A stretch of DNA of 64,000 bases from Chondrus crispus. Lineage: Eukaryota; Rhodophyta; Florideophyceae; Gigartinales; Gigartinaceae. The notes beneath the pieces were generated by a model. That model made no database searches. It was not told where the DNA came from and saw only the letters and a program-made list of their open reading frames with translations. The translations under genes and the position numbers were made by a program. Positions 55,781 to 64,000 of the stretch are shown here, one piece after another (position 1 is the first letter of the stretch; every line of letters begins with the position of its first letter). The stretch is from NCBI RefSeq assembly GCF_000350225.1, contig NW_005179138.1:66727-130726 (forward strand). Direction: 5' to 3'.

Positions 55781-58700
55781 ATGCCAAATGCAACTACGCG
55801 TGGTCGAAGATCTCGACGCCGTGGGCGTAGCGGTGCCCGTACCGGAAGCAGTGGTGCAACAGGGAGTGCCCTTAACGAAGCCCTTGTCCGCAAAGTCCTC
55901 GGACGTGACTATGGCAAGGGTTTAGAAGCTCGTGGCATCAAGAAGGGCGTCCATGTCAAGCTGTTCGCAGTTGTGAGAGATGCAGTTATGGAAGTGGGGA
56001 CTGCGAAACTGTCTACAGCTGGGGACGAGAGTGAAAATGTGCAACGCAGACTACACTTGCATAAACTTCCCCAAACCGCGAAACAAGACCTCGTGGTCGT
56101 AACGGGTGCATCGCTCACGACGAATGCAAGTAATCATCCCTATCCCTACAAATTCAAAGGAGGTGAGGGACCACCTGAAAAATTACGTGATTTGCACACT
56201 GCTGGCCTCTACGCCTGGGATACGAGGATGATGATTCCAGTAGAAGCTCAGGCTGAAGAAGAGAACAATCTTTCCGGTCTGAAAAGTTCGTGTGAATTAC
56301 CGCCCGCACCGAGACCAGCTGACCAAAGACCGAAACCCGAAGAAGCAGGAAAAATGCAATTTGATACCGCTGCGACGCCTGTGCCGCAGCCATATCCGGG
56401 TGCGCCAGAAGGTGACGAAGCCATTGAAGTTACCCCTGCTATGCCTGCCCCAGTGATTGACGTTGACAAAATGGTTCCTGCCGCACCAGAAGATGAGGAT
56501 CTGGGTGATACGATCGAGCTCGCTGAGCATGGAAAAGATGTCAATATCCGCTGCTACGACATGTCTGCCTACGTGAGAGTGGAAGTGAGCGTTATGCTGT
56601 CCCAAGTTCTCCAGCCACCTTGTGCACTTCGGAATACTGCAACCAAGTATGTCAAACGGCTTGAGGAGGGCTTCATAACCTACGGCTACGACTACGGAAG
56701 CCGGTTGATGACAATAACTATTCGTCGTGTTGAGAACCCGAATGTAGGTGATGTGGACCTTGGTGGCCTCGTCATGGAAAATCGGTTGGCCGATGATGGG
56801 CACGGTAGTAAGGTCGTCTCAAGGTATTTGAGGGGTGATATACGTGCGGTTGTTGTCGATGGTCTTCATCGTCGACAGAGTATGAAGAATATATTGCATA
56901 CTCGAGGTGAGGAACCCGGGCTGAAATGGCTACATGAACCGCTCCGTATGGTGCTTATTCTTCGCCGTGATGGGAAGGACATGAACAGCACCGAGATGCT
57001 TCACCTCGGCTCCCATCGGAATCAGGTAGCATCGACAGTGCGTCTTTTCGAGAGCTTGGAAGAACATATTCACGGTGTCCTGTCCTATCTGAAGTCTTTC
57101 GCATTAGAAACTGGCCTCACCGTCGATGAAGTAAGGCCGTCGAATGTTGCCGCAGAGATGTGCACATCGGAGATTATTCCGAACATGAAGAAGCCCACGT
57201 ATCGCCGCTACGCAAGGATTGCCAAGATTTTCGCGAAATATCCTCGTGCATTTGATAGGCTGTTGTCCATCAAACCCGATGAGCGACCGAAGATTGGGGC
57301 TGTGCATCTTGACCACAGCAAGTTTTACGAGGTCGATGAGTGCGGTTTTATGCTCTTCCTGGATAGCATACATGCATATGTCCGCAACCCTGCATCTTCA
57401 GGGGCATTTGACGCAACTCCCTTCTTTGGAACGGCTATGGAACTTTACCAGATTTGTCGCTGTAAGTTCAACCTATATGGCATTCCAGGACGACTGTCCT
57501 TTTCGGAGTTCCTAGAAGTACAAGTGAAGCAACCAAAAAACAAGACAAGTTCCATTGGTGATCTTTTCGTGAACAGTATGAGATTGTTTTCCAGCAAGAA
57601 GGTAGATGAAGATAAGAACTCGCAGAGATCCTCACGTTTTGGTTCAAGGATTATCTCCCATTTCGAGCCGAAACAAGCCGGGAATAAGCCCAAGGCAGCG
57701 CCAGCGGCAGGTGCATCGACTTCTACAGCGGCAGTGCCATCTTCCGTCGTCGTCAAGTCAAATGGCTCTGGTGGTGCGAAGACACCCGTGCTGTCACCCG
57801 CGAAAACAGGCTCGAGGACGCCCATCACATCATCTCCCGAACCAGCCCCATCTCGTCGCAGTGGTCGTAAGCGGAAAGCTTCACCTCCTCCTTCCCCTCC
57901 TATTAAAGTCTTCACCACGACTGAATCCCGTCCAAAGGCGAAGAAGAAGGCGAAGAAGAAGGCCACTTGGGCCAAGCAGACTGCCACGAACACACCGCTT
58001 TCTGTCCGACCTGTCCGACCTCCGATCGAAATCGTTGATACGGACGGGTCTCGTGAGCCCCTCCTACGCAAATCTGAAGTGCCTTTCGATGACTTCTTGC
58101 CTCCTCTGCTCCCTGTCGGTTACAGAGATGCACCCGTTTACCGTGGTGAGGTTGACCCTTGGTGGAAAGATGCCCTGCTGAGGACTCCGTCCGAAGTCGT
58201 CTCTATTGCCAATAAAGTGCAAGCCAACGGAGGCGAATTGCATCACACTCCATTGCTAGAAGCTTTGCATATTCCCTTAGGTCATAGAGCTCACAATTTC
58301 GTGAACGTTGAAGATTTGACCTATATGCATCGAGTGGCCTGGCTCATGGCTGCTCAAAAGCAGCACCTCGAATCAGTGAGGCAGGCAAACCCCGTTTTGG
58401 GTGACTCAGAAAGTGAGCTAGATTGGGATACGGTAACGTCGTCCTTTGAGAAAGGCGAAGGTAGGGCATACTTTATGAGGAAAGGAATGCTACTGCAGGA
58501 GCGTGGGTTCTGCATACTGGAAGGTTTTGCAGAACCACACTCGCTGGCCAAAGAAGTGATACAGGTCCGGCAGCCCCCTCTTAGCATTGTGAACACGGAC
58601 ACTGGTATTCAGGAGCTATTCGACCACTATCTTTCAACGTTTCCAGGAGAGAATGCGCTGGAAGAGGAGAAGAATCGCACTCTTTGGAACCCGATAGTCA

Positions 58701-59593
58701 ACTTGGGGGAGTCAGAAGGTGATAAGAAATCCCGGAACGAAGGCAAGGCCCGTTATTCCAGCACCAGGATGTTGCTCATGGAAGAAACCGAAGAAAACCC
58801 AGAAAATGTGTGGGCCTCTGTTCGTCGAGCTATGCTTGATGCATGGTTGGGGCAGTTGGCTGTACTGATTGGGCTCACAGATGGAGTGTTTGGGAAGATG
58901 CGCACGCCGGTGACAGGCGGACGCCTGCTTTTAACTGGCAAGAATTGCCCTCGCCAAGTACCGCACAACGATTTTCAGGTGCGAAGTCGGAATGAGCGAG
59001 ATAAGTGCTCGGGGTACTTCCTCATGGTGAACGATAATGACCCCTTCCCTATCTGGTTCTGTGAGTACTCTCATAAGTTTGTATTCAAGTCCGTGGTTGA
59101 GCTGGGACACCTGTCAAGAGATTTGACACTACGCAAACTCACCGTTCCTCCCTTCTCCGTATTTGTCGGTCATGGTTATGCAACGCATGCTGGCGCAGGT
59201 TATGAAAGTCGCCTATCAGATAAGCTCACCACTCGCTACCATCTCTATTTCATTCCAGAAGACGTATCTCTTCCTGATTCAGTAGCATTTGCCTTCGGGG
59301 ATTCGCTGAGGTTCGAAGGGGACGATGTTTTGGAAATAATCGAGAAGGAGCTGTGCGAAAAGGGGACAGAAGGTGAGAATAGGATAGAAAGGACCGCTGC
59401 CAGAATTGGGCCATTGGCGGGAGAGCACAATGATGAGGACGGAAATGATGTGGATAGAAGCCGCGGCGAAAGAAATGCCAATGCTGATGATGATGAAGAC
59501 AGCGAATGGAATGCCAGTGCTGATGATGACGACGACGATTTCCAGACCAAAAGCGATGCAAGCGATGGTGATTCTTGCTTAACAGTTCAATAA
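55781..59593 (+). CDS. ParB/sulfiredoxin-like domain fused to a 2OG-Fe(II) dioxygenase
   Basis: The ATG at 55,781 is chosen; the frame reaches 55,613 only with a GTG. The product has 1,270 residues. An Arg/Gly-rich N-terminus is followed by a ParB/Srx-like fold (about 260-375) with LQPPCALRNT and the signature VVVDGLHRRQSM (D360, H363, R364). A helical part (380-600) corresponds to the DNA-binding region of ParB proteins. A disordered Ser/Pro/Lys linker carries nuclear-localisation-like clusters (RKRKASPPP, KKKAKKKA near 720). The C-terminal double-stranded beta-helix carries the iron-binding HxD (H1062, D1064), the distal His in ATHAGAGYE (H1136) and the 2OG-binding Arg in TTRYHLYF (R1152). 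A very acidic tail ends the protein. A DNA-bound oxygenase, acting on methylated bases or proteins, is the natural inference. It pairs with the divergent methyltransferase-SET gene. Confidence 0.8.
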   Translation: MPNATTRGRRSRRRGRSGARTGSSGATGSALNEALVRKVLGRDYGKGLEARGIKKGVHVKLFAVVRDAVMEVGTAKLSTAGDESENVQRRLHLHKLPQTAKQDLVVVTGASLTTNASNHPYPYKFKGGEGPPEKLRDLHTAGLYAWDTRMMIPVEAQAEEENNLSGLKSSCELPPAPRPADQRPKPEEAGKMQFDTAATPVPQPYPGAPEGDEAIEVTPAMPAPVIDVDKMVPAAPEDEDLGDTIELAEHGKDVNIRCYDMSAYVRVEVSVMLSQVLQPPCALRNTATKYVKRLEEGFITYGYDYGSRLMTITIRRVENPNVGDVDLGGLVMENRLADDGHGSKVVSRYLRGDIRAVVVDGLHRRQSMKNILHTRGEEPGLKWLHEPLRMVLILRRDGKDMNSTEMLHLGSHRNQVASTVRLFESLEEHIHGVLSYLKSFALETGLTVDEVRPSNVAAEMCTSEIIPNMKKPTYRRYARIAKIFAKYPRAFDRLLSIKPDERPKIGAVHLDHSKFYEVDECGFMLFLDSIHAYVRNPASSGAFDATPFFGTAMELYQICRCKFNLYGIPGRLSFSEFLEVQVKQPKNKTSSIGDLFVNSMRLFSSKKVDEDKNSQRSSRFGSRIISHFEPKQAGNKPKAAPAAGASTSTAAVPSSVVVKSNGSGGAKTPVLSPAKTGSRTPITSSPEPAPSRRSGRKRKASPPPSPPIKVFTTTESRPKAKKKAKKKATWAKQTATNTPLSVRPVRPPIEIVDTDGSREPLLRKSEVPFDDFLPPLLPVGYRDAPVYRGEVDPWWKDALLRTPSEVVSIANKVQANGGELHHTPLLEALHIPLGHRAHNFVNVEDLTYMHRVAWLMAAQKQHLESVRQANPVLGDSESELDWDTVTSSFEKGEGRAYFMRKGMLLQERGFCILEGFAEPHSLAKEVIQVRQPPLSIVNTDTGIQELFDHYLSTFPGENALEEEKNRTLWNPIVNLGESEGDKKSRNEGKARYSSTRMLLMEETEENPENVWASVRRAMLDAWLGQLAVLIGLTDGVFGKMRTPVTGGRLLLTGKNCPRQVPHNDFQVRSRNERDKCSGYFLMVNDNDPFPIWFCEYSHKFVFKSVVELGHLSRDLTLRKLTVPPFSVFVGHGYATHAGAGYESRLSDKLTTRYHLYFIPEDVSLPDSVAFAFGDSLRFEGDDVLEIIEKELCEKGTEGENRIERTAARIGPLAGEHNDEDGNDVDRSRGERNANADDDEDSEWNASADDDDDDFQTKSDASDGDSCLTVQ

Positions 59594-59594
59594 A
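59589..59594 (+). terminator. AATAAA overlapping the stop codon
   Basis: The hexamer AATAAA at 59,589-59,594 overlaps the TAA stop (59,591-59,593) of the ParB-dioxygenase gene. If used, the 3' untranslated region would be very short. Confidence 0.4.
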
Positions 59595-60300
59595 ATCCTT
59601 CCGCCAACTGCCTTCACCCCTGAGCAAATCGATGCCCTTAATGCTATGCTGCAGATGTCAGGAGGTTACTTGTTTTGTTGTTCCTTGTTTTGTGTTGTTG
59701 GTGGGATGCTGAAAGTCGTCTTTGGGAGGAAGGGAGGAAGGTTGGAATAGAGAATCATGTTCGTCATCCGGGTCAGTTGCAATAATGGGATGGTCATTGT
59801 GGTGTTCCTGATCGACGTGGACAGCAACAAGTGTAATCAAGTAAATTTAGCCAAAGCACTGTTCGGGCGAACAGTCGGGATTTGCTGGTCATGGTTCGCG
59901 AACCATGACCAGCAAATCTCGACTGTTCGCCGGAACACTTTCGTCATGGTGTGAAAAACGTTTCCCTCAGCTGGGCGCCCAATTAGGAGCAAACGGAGGG
60001 TTACATAAACGAACGCGCAGGCATGCAATTGCGAGGGTGACAGATAATCCGAATACTTGCGAATGCGGCGCCTGCAGCGATGGAGGTAGCAGGACATAGC
60101 GGAAGAGCAGTGCAGGCATTGAAGTGAAGAAGCGTCTATTTAATAAAGCATAACTAAAATTAGGCAGAGAAAAAAGTGATAAAGGACCCCAGAAATTAAT
60201 GCTGACTCACTCGTACCATCTTCTTCTTTCTATCTGCTACGCCGTCGTTGTCAAATATCAATGTCTGAATAGCCTGCAATTGTTGACGCATACCGTATCT
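59595..60300. other. 3' flank with a 76-bp palindrome
   Basis: No gene is supported. The region holds the fourth TTCGCGAA palindrome (59,861-59,936) and leads into hairpin array C. Confidence 0.5.
59861..59936. repeat. 76-bp palindrome, fourth TTCGCGAA copy
   Basis: Centred at 59,898.5, this near-perfect palindrome joins the outer GTTCGGGCGAACAGTCGGGA arm directly to the TTTGCTGGTCATGG arm and their complements. It looks like a collapsed version of the 232-bp structure at 55,279-55,510. It places a site on each side of the ParB-dioxygenase gene. Confidence 0.88.
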
Positions 60301-61060
60301 TCATTTTGAGTTTCGAGTACCAAAAAAGGGGTTCGAAACTCATGATGTGTTTGGACCCCCTGAAAAAAGGGACTCGAAACTCAAAATGAGAACTGTCTCG
60401 AAGTATGTGCATGGAGCGCTTCAGGGGAGGGGCAGGTACTGTACTGTGCGCATGTACAGTATCGCCATTTTGAATTTCGAGTACCAAAAAAAGGGTTCGA
60501 AACTCATTTTGAGTTTCGAGTACCAAAAAAAGGGGTTCGAAACTCATAATGAGTTTCGAGTACCAAAAAAAAGGTACTCGAAACTCAAAATGAGAATTGT
60601 CTCGAAGTATGTGCATGGGGCGCTTCAGGGGAGGGGCAGGTACTGTACTGTGCGCATGTACAGTATCGCCATTTTGAGTTTCGAGTACCAAAAAATGGGG
60701 CTCGAAACTCATTTTGAGTTTCGAGTACCAAATAAATGGGGTTCGAAACCCATTTTGAGTTTCGAGTACCAAAAAAAGGGACTTGAAACTCATAATGAGT
60801 TTGGAACCCCCGAAAAAAGGTACTCAAAACTCAAAATGAGAATGTTCTCGAAGTATGCACAGGGGGGCTAGGGGGCGCTTCAGGGACGGCGCAGGTACTG
60901 TACTGTGCGCATGTACAGTATTGCCATTTTGAGTTTCGAGTACCAAAAAAGGGGTTCGAAACTCATAATGAGTTTCGAGGATCAAAAAAAGGGGCTCGAA
61001 ACTCATAATGAGTTTCGAACCCCTGAAAAAAGGGACCCGAAACTCAAAATGAGTTTCGAA
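60301..61060. repeat. Hairpin repeat array C
   Basis: This is the longest array, with about thirteen GAGTTTCGAG...CTCGAAACTC units and three spacer modules (TCTCGAAGTATG, GCGCTTCAGGG, GGTACTGTACTGTGCGCATG). The units vary at the G/A core (GGGG, GGGA, AACCCC). It separates the gene pair from the Ulp1-type gene. Confidence 0.88.
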
Positions 61061-61634
61061 TGATTTTCACTCACTTTTTTCAAGGGTTGGATCGGAAAAT
61101 GAGCGTTCTGTGCAGTTCTTCGCGCCAGAGCCTGAATATAATTCCGAATTTACCGGAATTTTGCACCCTTCACGACCTTTCTGTAGCGCGTAAGACCTAT
61201 TGCAGAGCGACGTCCCGAGTGGAGAGCAGCTTGGATATTGGATTCTGGTGCTGATACCGTCTCAGTTTGAACTCAATTTTAGAATTCCTTCGAGCTTGCG
61301 ACCTTTGGCAATTCCATTGTTTCGACTTGGGATTCCTTTACATCTCTGCGATCAAGCGTCCTCTACCTTTTTTCCTAATACATCCACACTTTCTCGGTTC
61401 TCTCCCTCTCCGTCAAATTTCTTCCATAGCCTAATTGGCATCTTCGATCTTCAGCTAGGATTGTCGCACACTGCGGCCGCTGTTCGCAATTTCCGACATG
61501 TCCCCCCGAAATTGAAGAAGCGCGGCTCTTCTCCTCCGACAGCCGATGCGGAGGGGAAGAAAAGGATCCGTAGGTCGCCGAGGTCACCTAAGCCACCAAT
61601 ATCCAAATCTCCTCACCCGAATGAGAGCATTGTG
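61061..61634 (+). other. Upstream region of the Ulp1-type gene
   Basis: The reading frame of the downstream gene stays open back to 61,194 but without an ATG, including a Ser/Pro/Lys-rich part from about 61,500 that looks coding. A short upstream exon (for example from the ATG at 61,098) or a non-AUG start is possible. No TATA box is obvious. Confidence 0.45.
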
Positions 61635-64000
61635 ATGATGTCCGCGGTGAGGCCACCTCAACACACAAAAATGCCCAGGAGATTGGACTTTGCAGAGGAA
61701 ATCGGAGAAGGAACGGAAACCGATGGGAACACATCAAGTGAAGAAGCAGTCGAAATCCCGCTACCTCCTTTGAAGTCAATTCGAATCAACATTGACAAGT
61801 CGAGCAAGGACTACATGGGTGTGATAAAAAAGAAGACTCAAGGCAAGAAGACTCAAGGAAAGAAGACCCAAGGAAAGAAGACCCAAGGAAAGAAGACCCA
61901 AGGACAGAAGACCCAAGGAAAGAAGACCCAAGGAAAGAAGACCCAAGGAAAGAAGACAAATACGAAGAATACCGCCATAAAAACCTCCGAAGAAGAGATA
62001 GACTTGATTTCTTCGGGCTCTTCGGTTGAGGTGATAGACGGGAACGACAAGTCCATCACTCCCGTCAGCGGCGATTCGAGGCCCCCCCAAAGAGATAATT
62101 CGAGTAGCAGTTCTGTCCTCTCGTTCAAAACTCTCAATGGACACAGTCAGTTTCTAACAAAAACTGACTGCGAAGAGATATTGAAGCAACCCCATGCTTT
62201 CATCTCTTCGGATGCTCTTTTGTGGTTCATGTCTTCGGTGGGGCTCAGCAAGTACGATCCGGCCAAGCATTATTTATTCGATATCATCCATCGCTCAAGT
62301 GCATACATGTGCGGCCAAGGTGGACCTTCCATGCCCCTAGGCTACTCTATGAGTCGGAAGACGGCAGAAGCAGTTCTCAAAAAGGATGTCGTTGTCTACG
62401 TGCCACTTCACTTTCGAGAGCACTTCTCCCTGGTCGTCATCGAGGGTCTTTCTCAATTTTTGTCATGCGTCGAGAGGGAGGCCTGTGAATGCTCGCCTCT
62501 GGCTATCAAAGCTTGTCATTATGACAGCCTCGCTCTCTACACAACACATAAAATAGGCGTTGTGAAGAAAGCTGTGTCAAGGCTGGTTCAAGATTGTCTT
62601 CTTTCAATTGGACTCAATTCTTCCGAGTCGAATATCGAAGCGCACATTTCGATATCTCGCATCACAAAAAAGAAGGATCAGCCGTCCGGCCATGTGACTT
62701 GTGGACCATTTGTCGCACTATACTTCAGGCAACATCTGCACAACATTCCCTTGCAATCAAACAAGGAGGAGAGGAGAGAACTGCTGCTGGACATGCTACA
62801 CAACCTTCAGCACGAAGTGGCGTTGAAATACGACTCCTTCCTCATACGCAAGGGTGTCTCAACGCCACAGCGGAGTCCGACTGCTGGGAAGCGCACACGG
62901 AAATGCTCGTTAGATTCCATAACAGACGAGCTCGATGAGAACTACTATCGCATCGAGCTCGACTCCGTTATAGAATCAAAGTCTCCCGCGGACCTTCTTC
63001 AGCTATGCAACCATTGGATTGATACTTGCCTTTGGAACGCATGCGGGAAAGACAGGGAGAAAATTCCGATGCGCGAAGAATCTGAAAAAGTATTGTCGAA
63101 ATCTAAGTTCAAGGTTCTTTATGCCGATAAGGTCAAAAAAGGCCCCAAGATTCGCCCAGGGCTCCGTAGAACTGTATTGTCGTTAAGCATGGGGGCAATA
63201 CTGCAAGCCGTGGATTGCTGTTATGCTCTGCCGGGAAGAGATGCATCGGAGCACATATTCATTGCCATGCAAACCTATCCACAGTCGGAAGTTTGGTGTA
63301 GAGCATGTGACCTTCTTCTCAACGCCGGTTCTTGTTCGAAGATCACTATCGGCGAGGAGGGAGATTCTTCGAAAGCATCGCCACTTCAAAAATATGTTCG
63401 TCAGCTCCTCTACATTTTTCAAGGAAGTAGGAAGTCTTCCAAGCATATTTCGAAGAAGTTCAGCTCACGAAGTCGAGTCATCATGCAAGAGATAAGCGTC
63501 CACGTCGTCGCCATTGTGGAATACACTTTGCAATGCGTGGACCTTGTCGTCTCCGATTCGTCTATGTCTGCTTTTGAAAAAGACAAAGCACTGGCCATCC
63601 AGTTCGAAAACATCGGCTTCGTCGAATTAGAGCATGCGCCCCATCGTAATTCAGGCCGTTTTGTTCAAAACTCCGAATTTGTATCAGAAGAACCATTCGG
63701 GAAGGCCACATTCATGCGAATGAGATCTTCATTGGAACTCGGCGTGAGAATCATGAACGCTTCGGCCTCGCGTGTGGCTCAAGGATACAAGAAAGATACC
63801 GCAAGGGCTGTGCAAACGCCAAAAAACACCGTCGTGCCCTCACCCTTCCTTCTTCGAGAAATACCGCATGCGGTATTTCCCGAAACCCTTTCTGCTATCG
63901 AAGACCGAATGCAGTCTGTTCTTGGTTGTGCAGTTGGTAGTGCCACTCTGAAAGGCGTAGAGAAGCTTTTTTCTTTCTCCAATCAATGCTTTGCTGCATC
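61635..64000 (+). CDS. Ulp1-type (C48) cysteine protease, partial
   Basis: The first in-frame ATG is 61,635 and the frame is open to the window edge (788 residues so far). A basic, Ser/Pro-rich N-terminus contains a nine-fold KKTQG repeat and an acidic Ser-rich patch. The protease domain then shows KKDVVVYVPLHF, EHFSLVVIE with the catalytic His (H263), CHYDSL with the Asp (D297), and DQPSGHVTCGPFVALYF with the oxyanion Gln (Q349) and nucleophile Cys (C356). This H-D-Q-C order defines the SUMO-protease clan. The large C-terminal region is unknown. Ulp1-like proteases occur in many eukaryotic transposons, and the position behind hairpin array C suggests the same cluster. It could also be a host deSUMOylase. 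Confidence 0.8.
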   Translation, partial: MMSAVRPPQHTKMPRRLDFAEEIGEGTETDGNTSSEEAVEIPLPPLKSIRINIDKSSKDYMGVIKKKTQGKKTQGKKTQGKKTQGKKTQGQKTQGKKTQGKKTQGKKTNTKNTAIKTSEEEIDLISSGSSVEVIDGNDKSITPVSGDSRPPQRDNSSSSSVLSFKTLNGHSQFLTKTDCEEILKQPHAFISSDALLWFMSSVGLSKYDPAKHYLFDIIHRSSAYMCGQGGPSMPLGYSMSRKTAEAVLKKDVVVYVPLHFREHFSLVVIEGLSQFLSCVEREACECSPLAIKACHYDSLALYTTHKIGVVKKAVSRLVQDCLLSIGLNSSESNIEAHISISRITKKKDQPSGHVTCGPFVALYFRQHLHNIPLQSNKEERRELLLDMLHNLQHEVALKYDSFLIRKGVSTPQRSPTAGKRTRKCSLDSITDELDENYYRIELDSVIESKSPADLLQLCNHWIDTCLWNACGKDREKIPMREESEKVLSKSKFKVLYADKVKKGPKIRPGLRRTVLSLSMGAILQAVDCCYALPGRDASEHIFIAMQTYPQSEVWCRACDLLLNAGSCSKITIGEEGDSSKASPLQKYVRQLLYIFQGSRKSSKHISKKFSSRSRVIMQEISVHVVAIVEYTLQCVDLVVSDSSMSAFEKDKALAIQFENIGFVELEHAPHRNSGRFVQNSEFVSEEPFGKATFMRMRSSLELGVRIMNASASRVAQGYKKDTARAVQTPKNTVVPSPFLLREIPHAVFPETLSAIEDRMQSVLGCAVGSATLKGVEKLFSFSNQCFAA
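61830..61958 (+). repeat. In-frame 15-bp tandem repeat (KKTQG)
   Basis: About nine copies of aagaagacccaagga encode a Lys/Gln/Gly repeat in the N-terminal part of the Ulp1-type protein. Copies differ by single bases. Such a run is prone to length change. Confidence 0.9.

Noticed and set aside
52162..59593. Bacterial contamination as the source of the methylase/ParB pair
   Set aside because: A SET domain fusion, long spacing, an AATAAA at the stop, flanking repeats shared with neighbouring eukaryotic genes, and a decayed paralogue in the same window all argue for residence in the eukaryotic genome.
60347..60871. 174-residue open frame reading repeated FEYQKKG/FRVPKK strings
   Set aside because: It is translation through hairpin array C. 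The same strings appear in arrays A and B in several frames and on both strands, so this is repeat DNA.
60301..61060. CRISPR array
   Set aside because: The regular repeat spacing was considered, but there are no unique spacers (the units are palindromic and contiguous), no cas genes, and the genome is eukaryotic.
1..64000. tRNA or rRNA genes
   Set aside because: No cloverleaf with the expected conserved loops and no rRNA core sequence was recognised on either strand; a covariance-model scan would be needed to exclude degenerate tRNAs.

Overview
The window is nuclear DNA of a eukaryote and is dominated by transposable elements. Several signs suggest a multicellular red alga of the Chondrus type: host genes are long and apparently intron-poor, most of the space is nested LTR retrotransposons and Helitrons, there is a TIR-NB-ARC-WD40 protein, and composition is mixed. 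The species is inference; the eukaryotic nature is clear (SET domain, Ulp1-type protease, chromovirus, Helitron, HGH1 fragment, AATAAA signals).

Layout. At 0.6-7.0 kb lies a decayed, divergently transcribed gene pair. A small unidentified gene (7.8-8.6 kb) ends in a cluster of long palindromes. From 9.0 to 25.6 kb an old copia element has been split twice: by an 11-kb chromovirus (12,488-23,522, target duplication GCAGG) and by an 879-bp solo LTR (24,224-25,102, target duplication CGTCA). The chromovirus carries a broken protein kinase between two copies of its own pol-end/polypurine region. A cysteine-protease-like remnant (25.6-26.3 kb) precedes two Helitrons joined tail to head (26,951-33,137 and 33,138-35,106).

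From 35.2 to 46.1 kb, between two nearly identical 181-bp direct repeats, sit a TIR-NB-ARC-WD40 gene and a DNA transposon carrying part of an HGH1 gene. That transposon is itself split by a young copia element lacking protease and integrase. An 86-bp satellite follows at 46.2-46.6 kb.

The right quarter (47.9-64 kb) is the most unusual part. Three arrays of about 40-bp hairpin repeats separate an unidentified 489-residue gene, a head-to-head gene pair, and an Ulp1-type cysteine protease gene that runs off the window. The pair encodes (i) a beta-class DPPY DNA methyltransferase fused to a SET domain and (ii) a ParB/sulfiredoxin-like domain fused to a 2-oxoglutarate/Fe(II) dioxygenase. Long palindromes centred on TTCGCGAA lie in their shared promoter and again behind the second gene. 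The broken pair at 0.6-7.0 kb is a diverged copy of the same module. The pair looks like a DNA/chromatin modification 'writer plus oxidase' unit of prokaryotic or viral ancestry, possibly the cargo or core of a large mobile element; that is inference.
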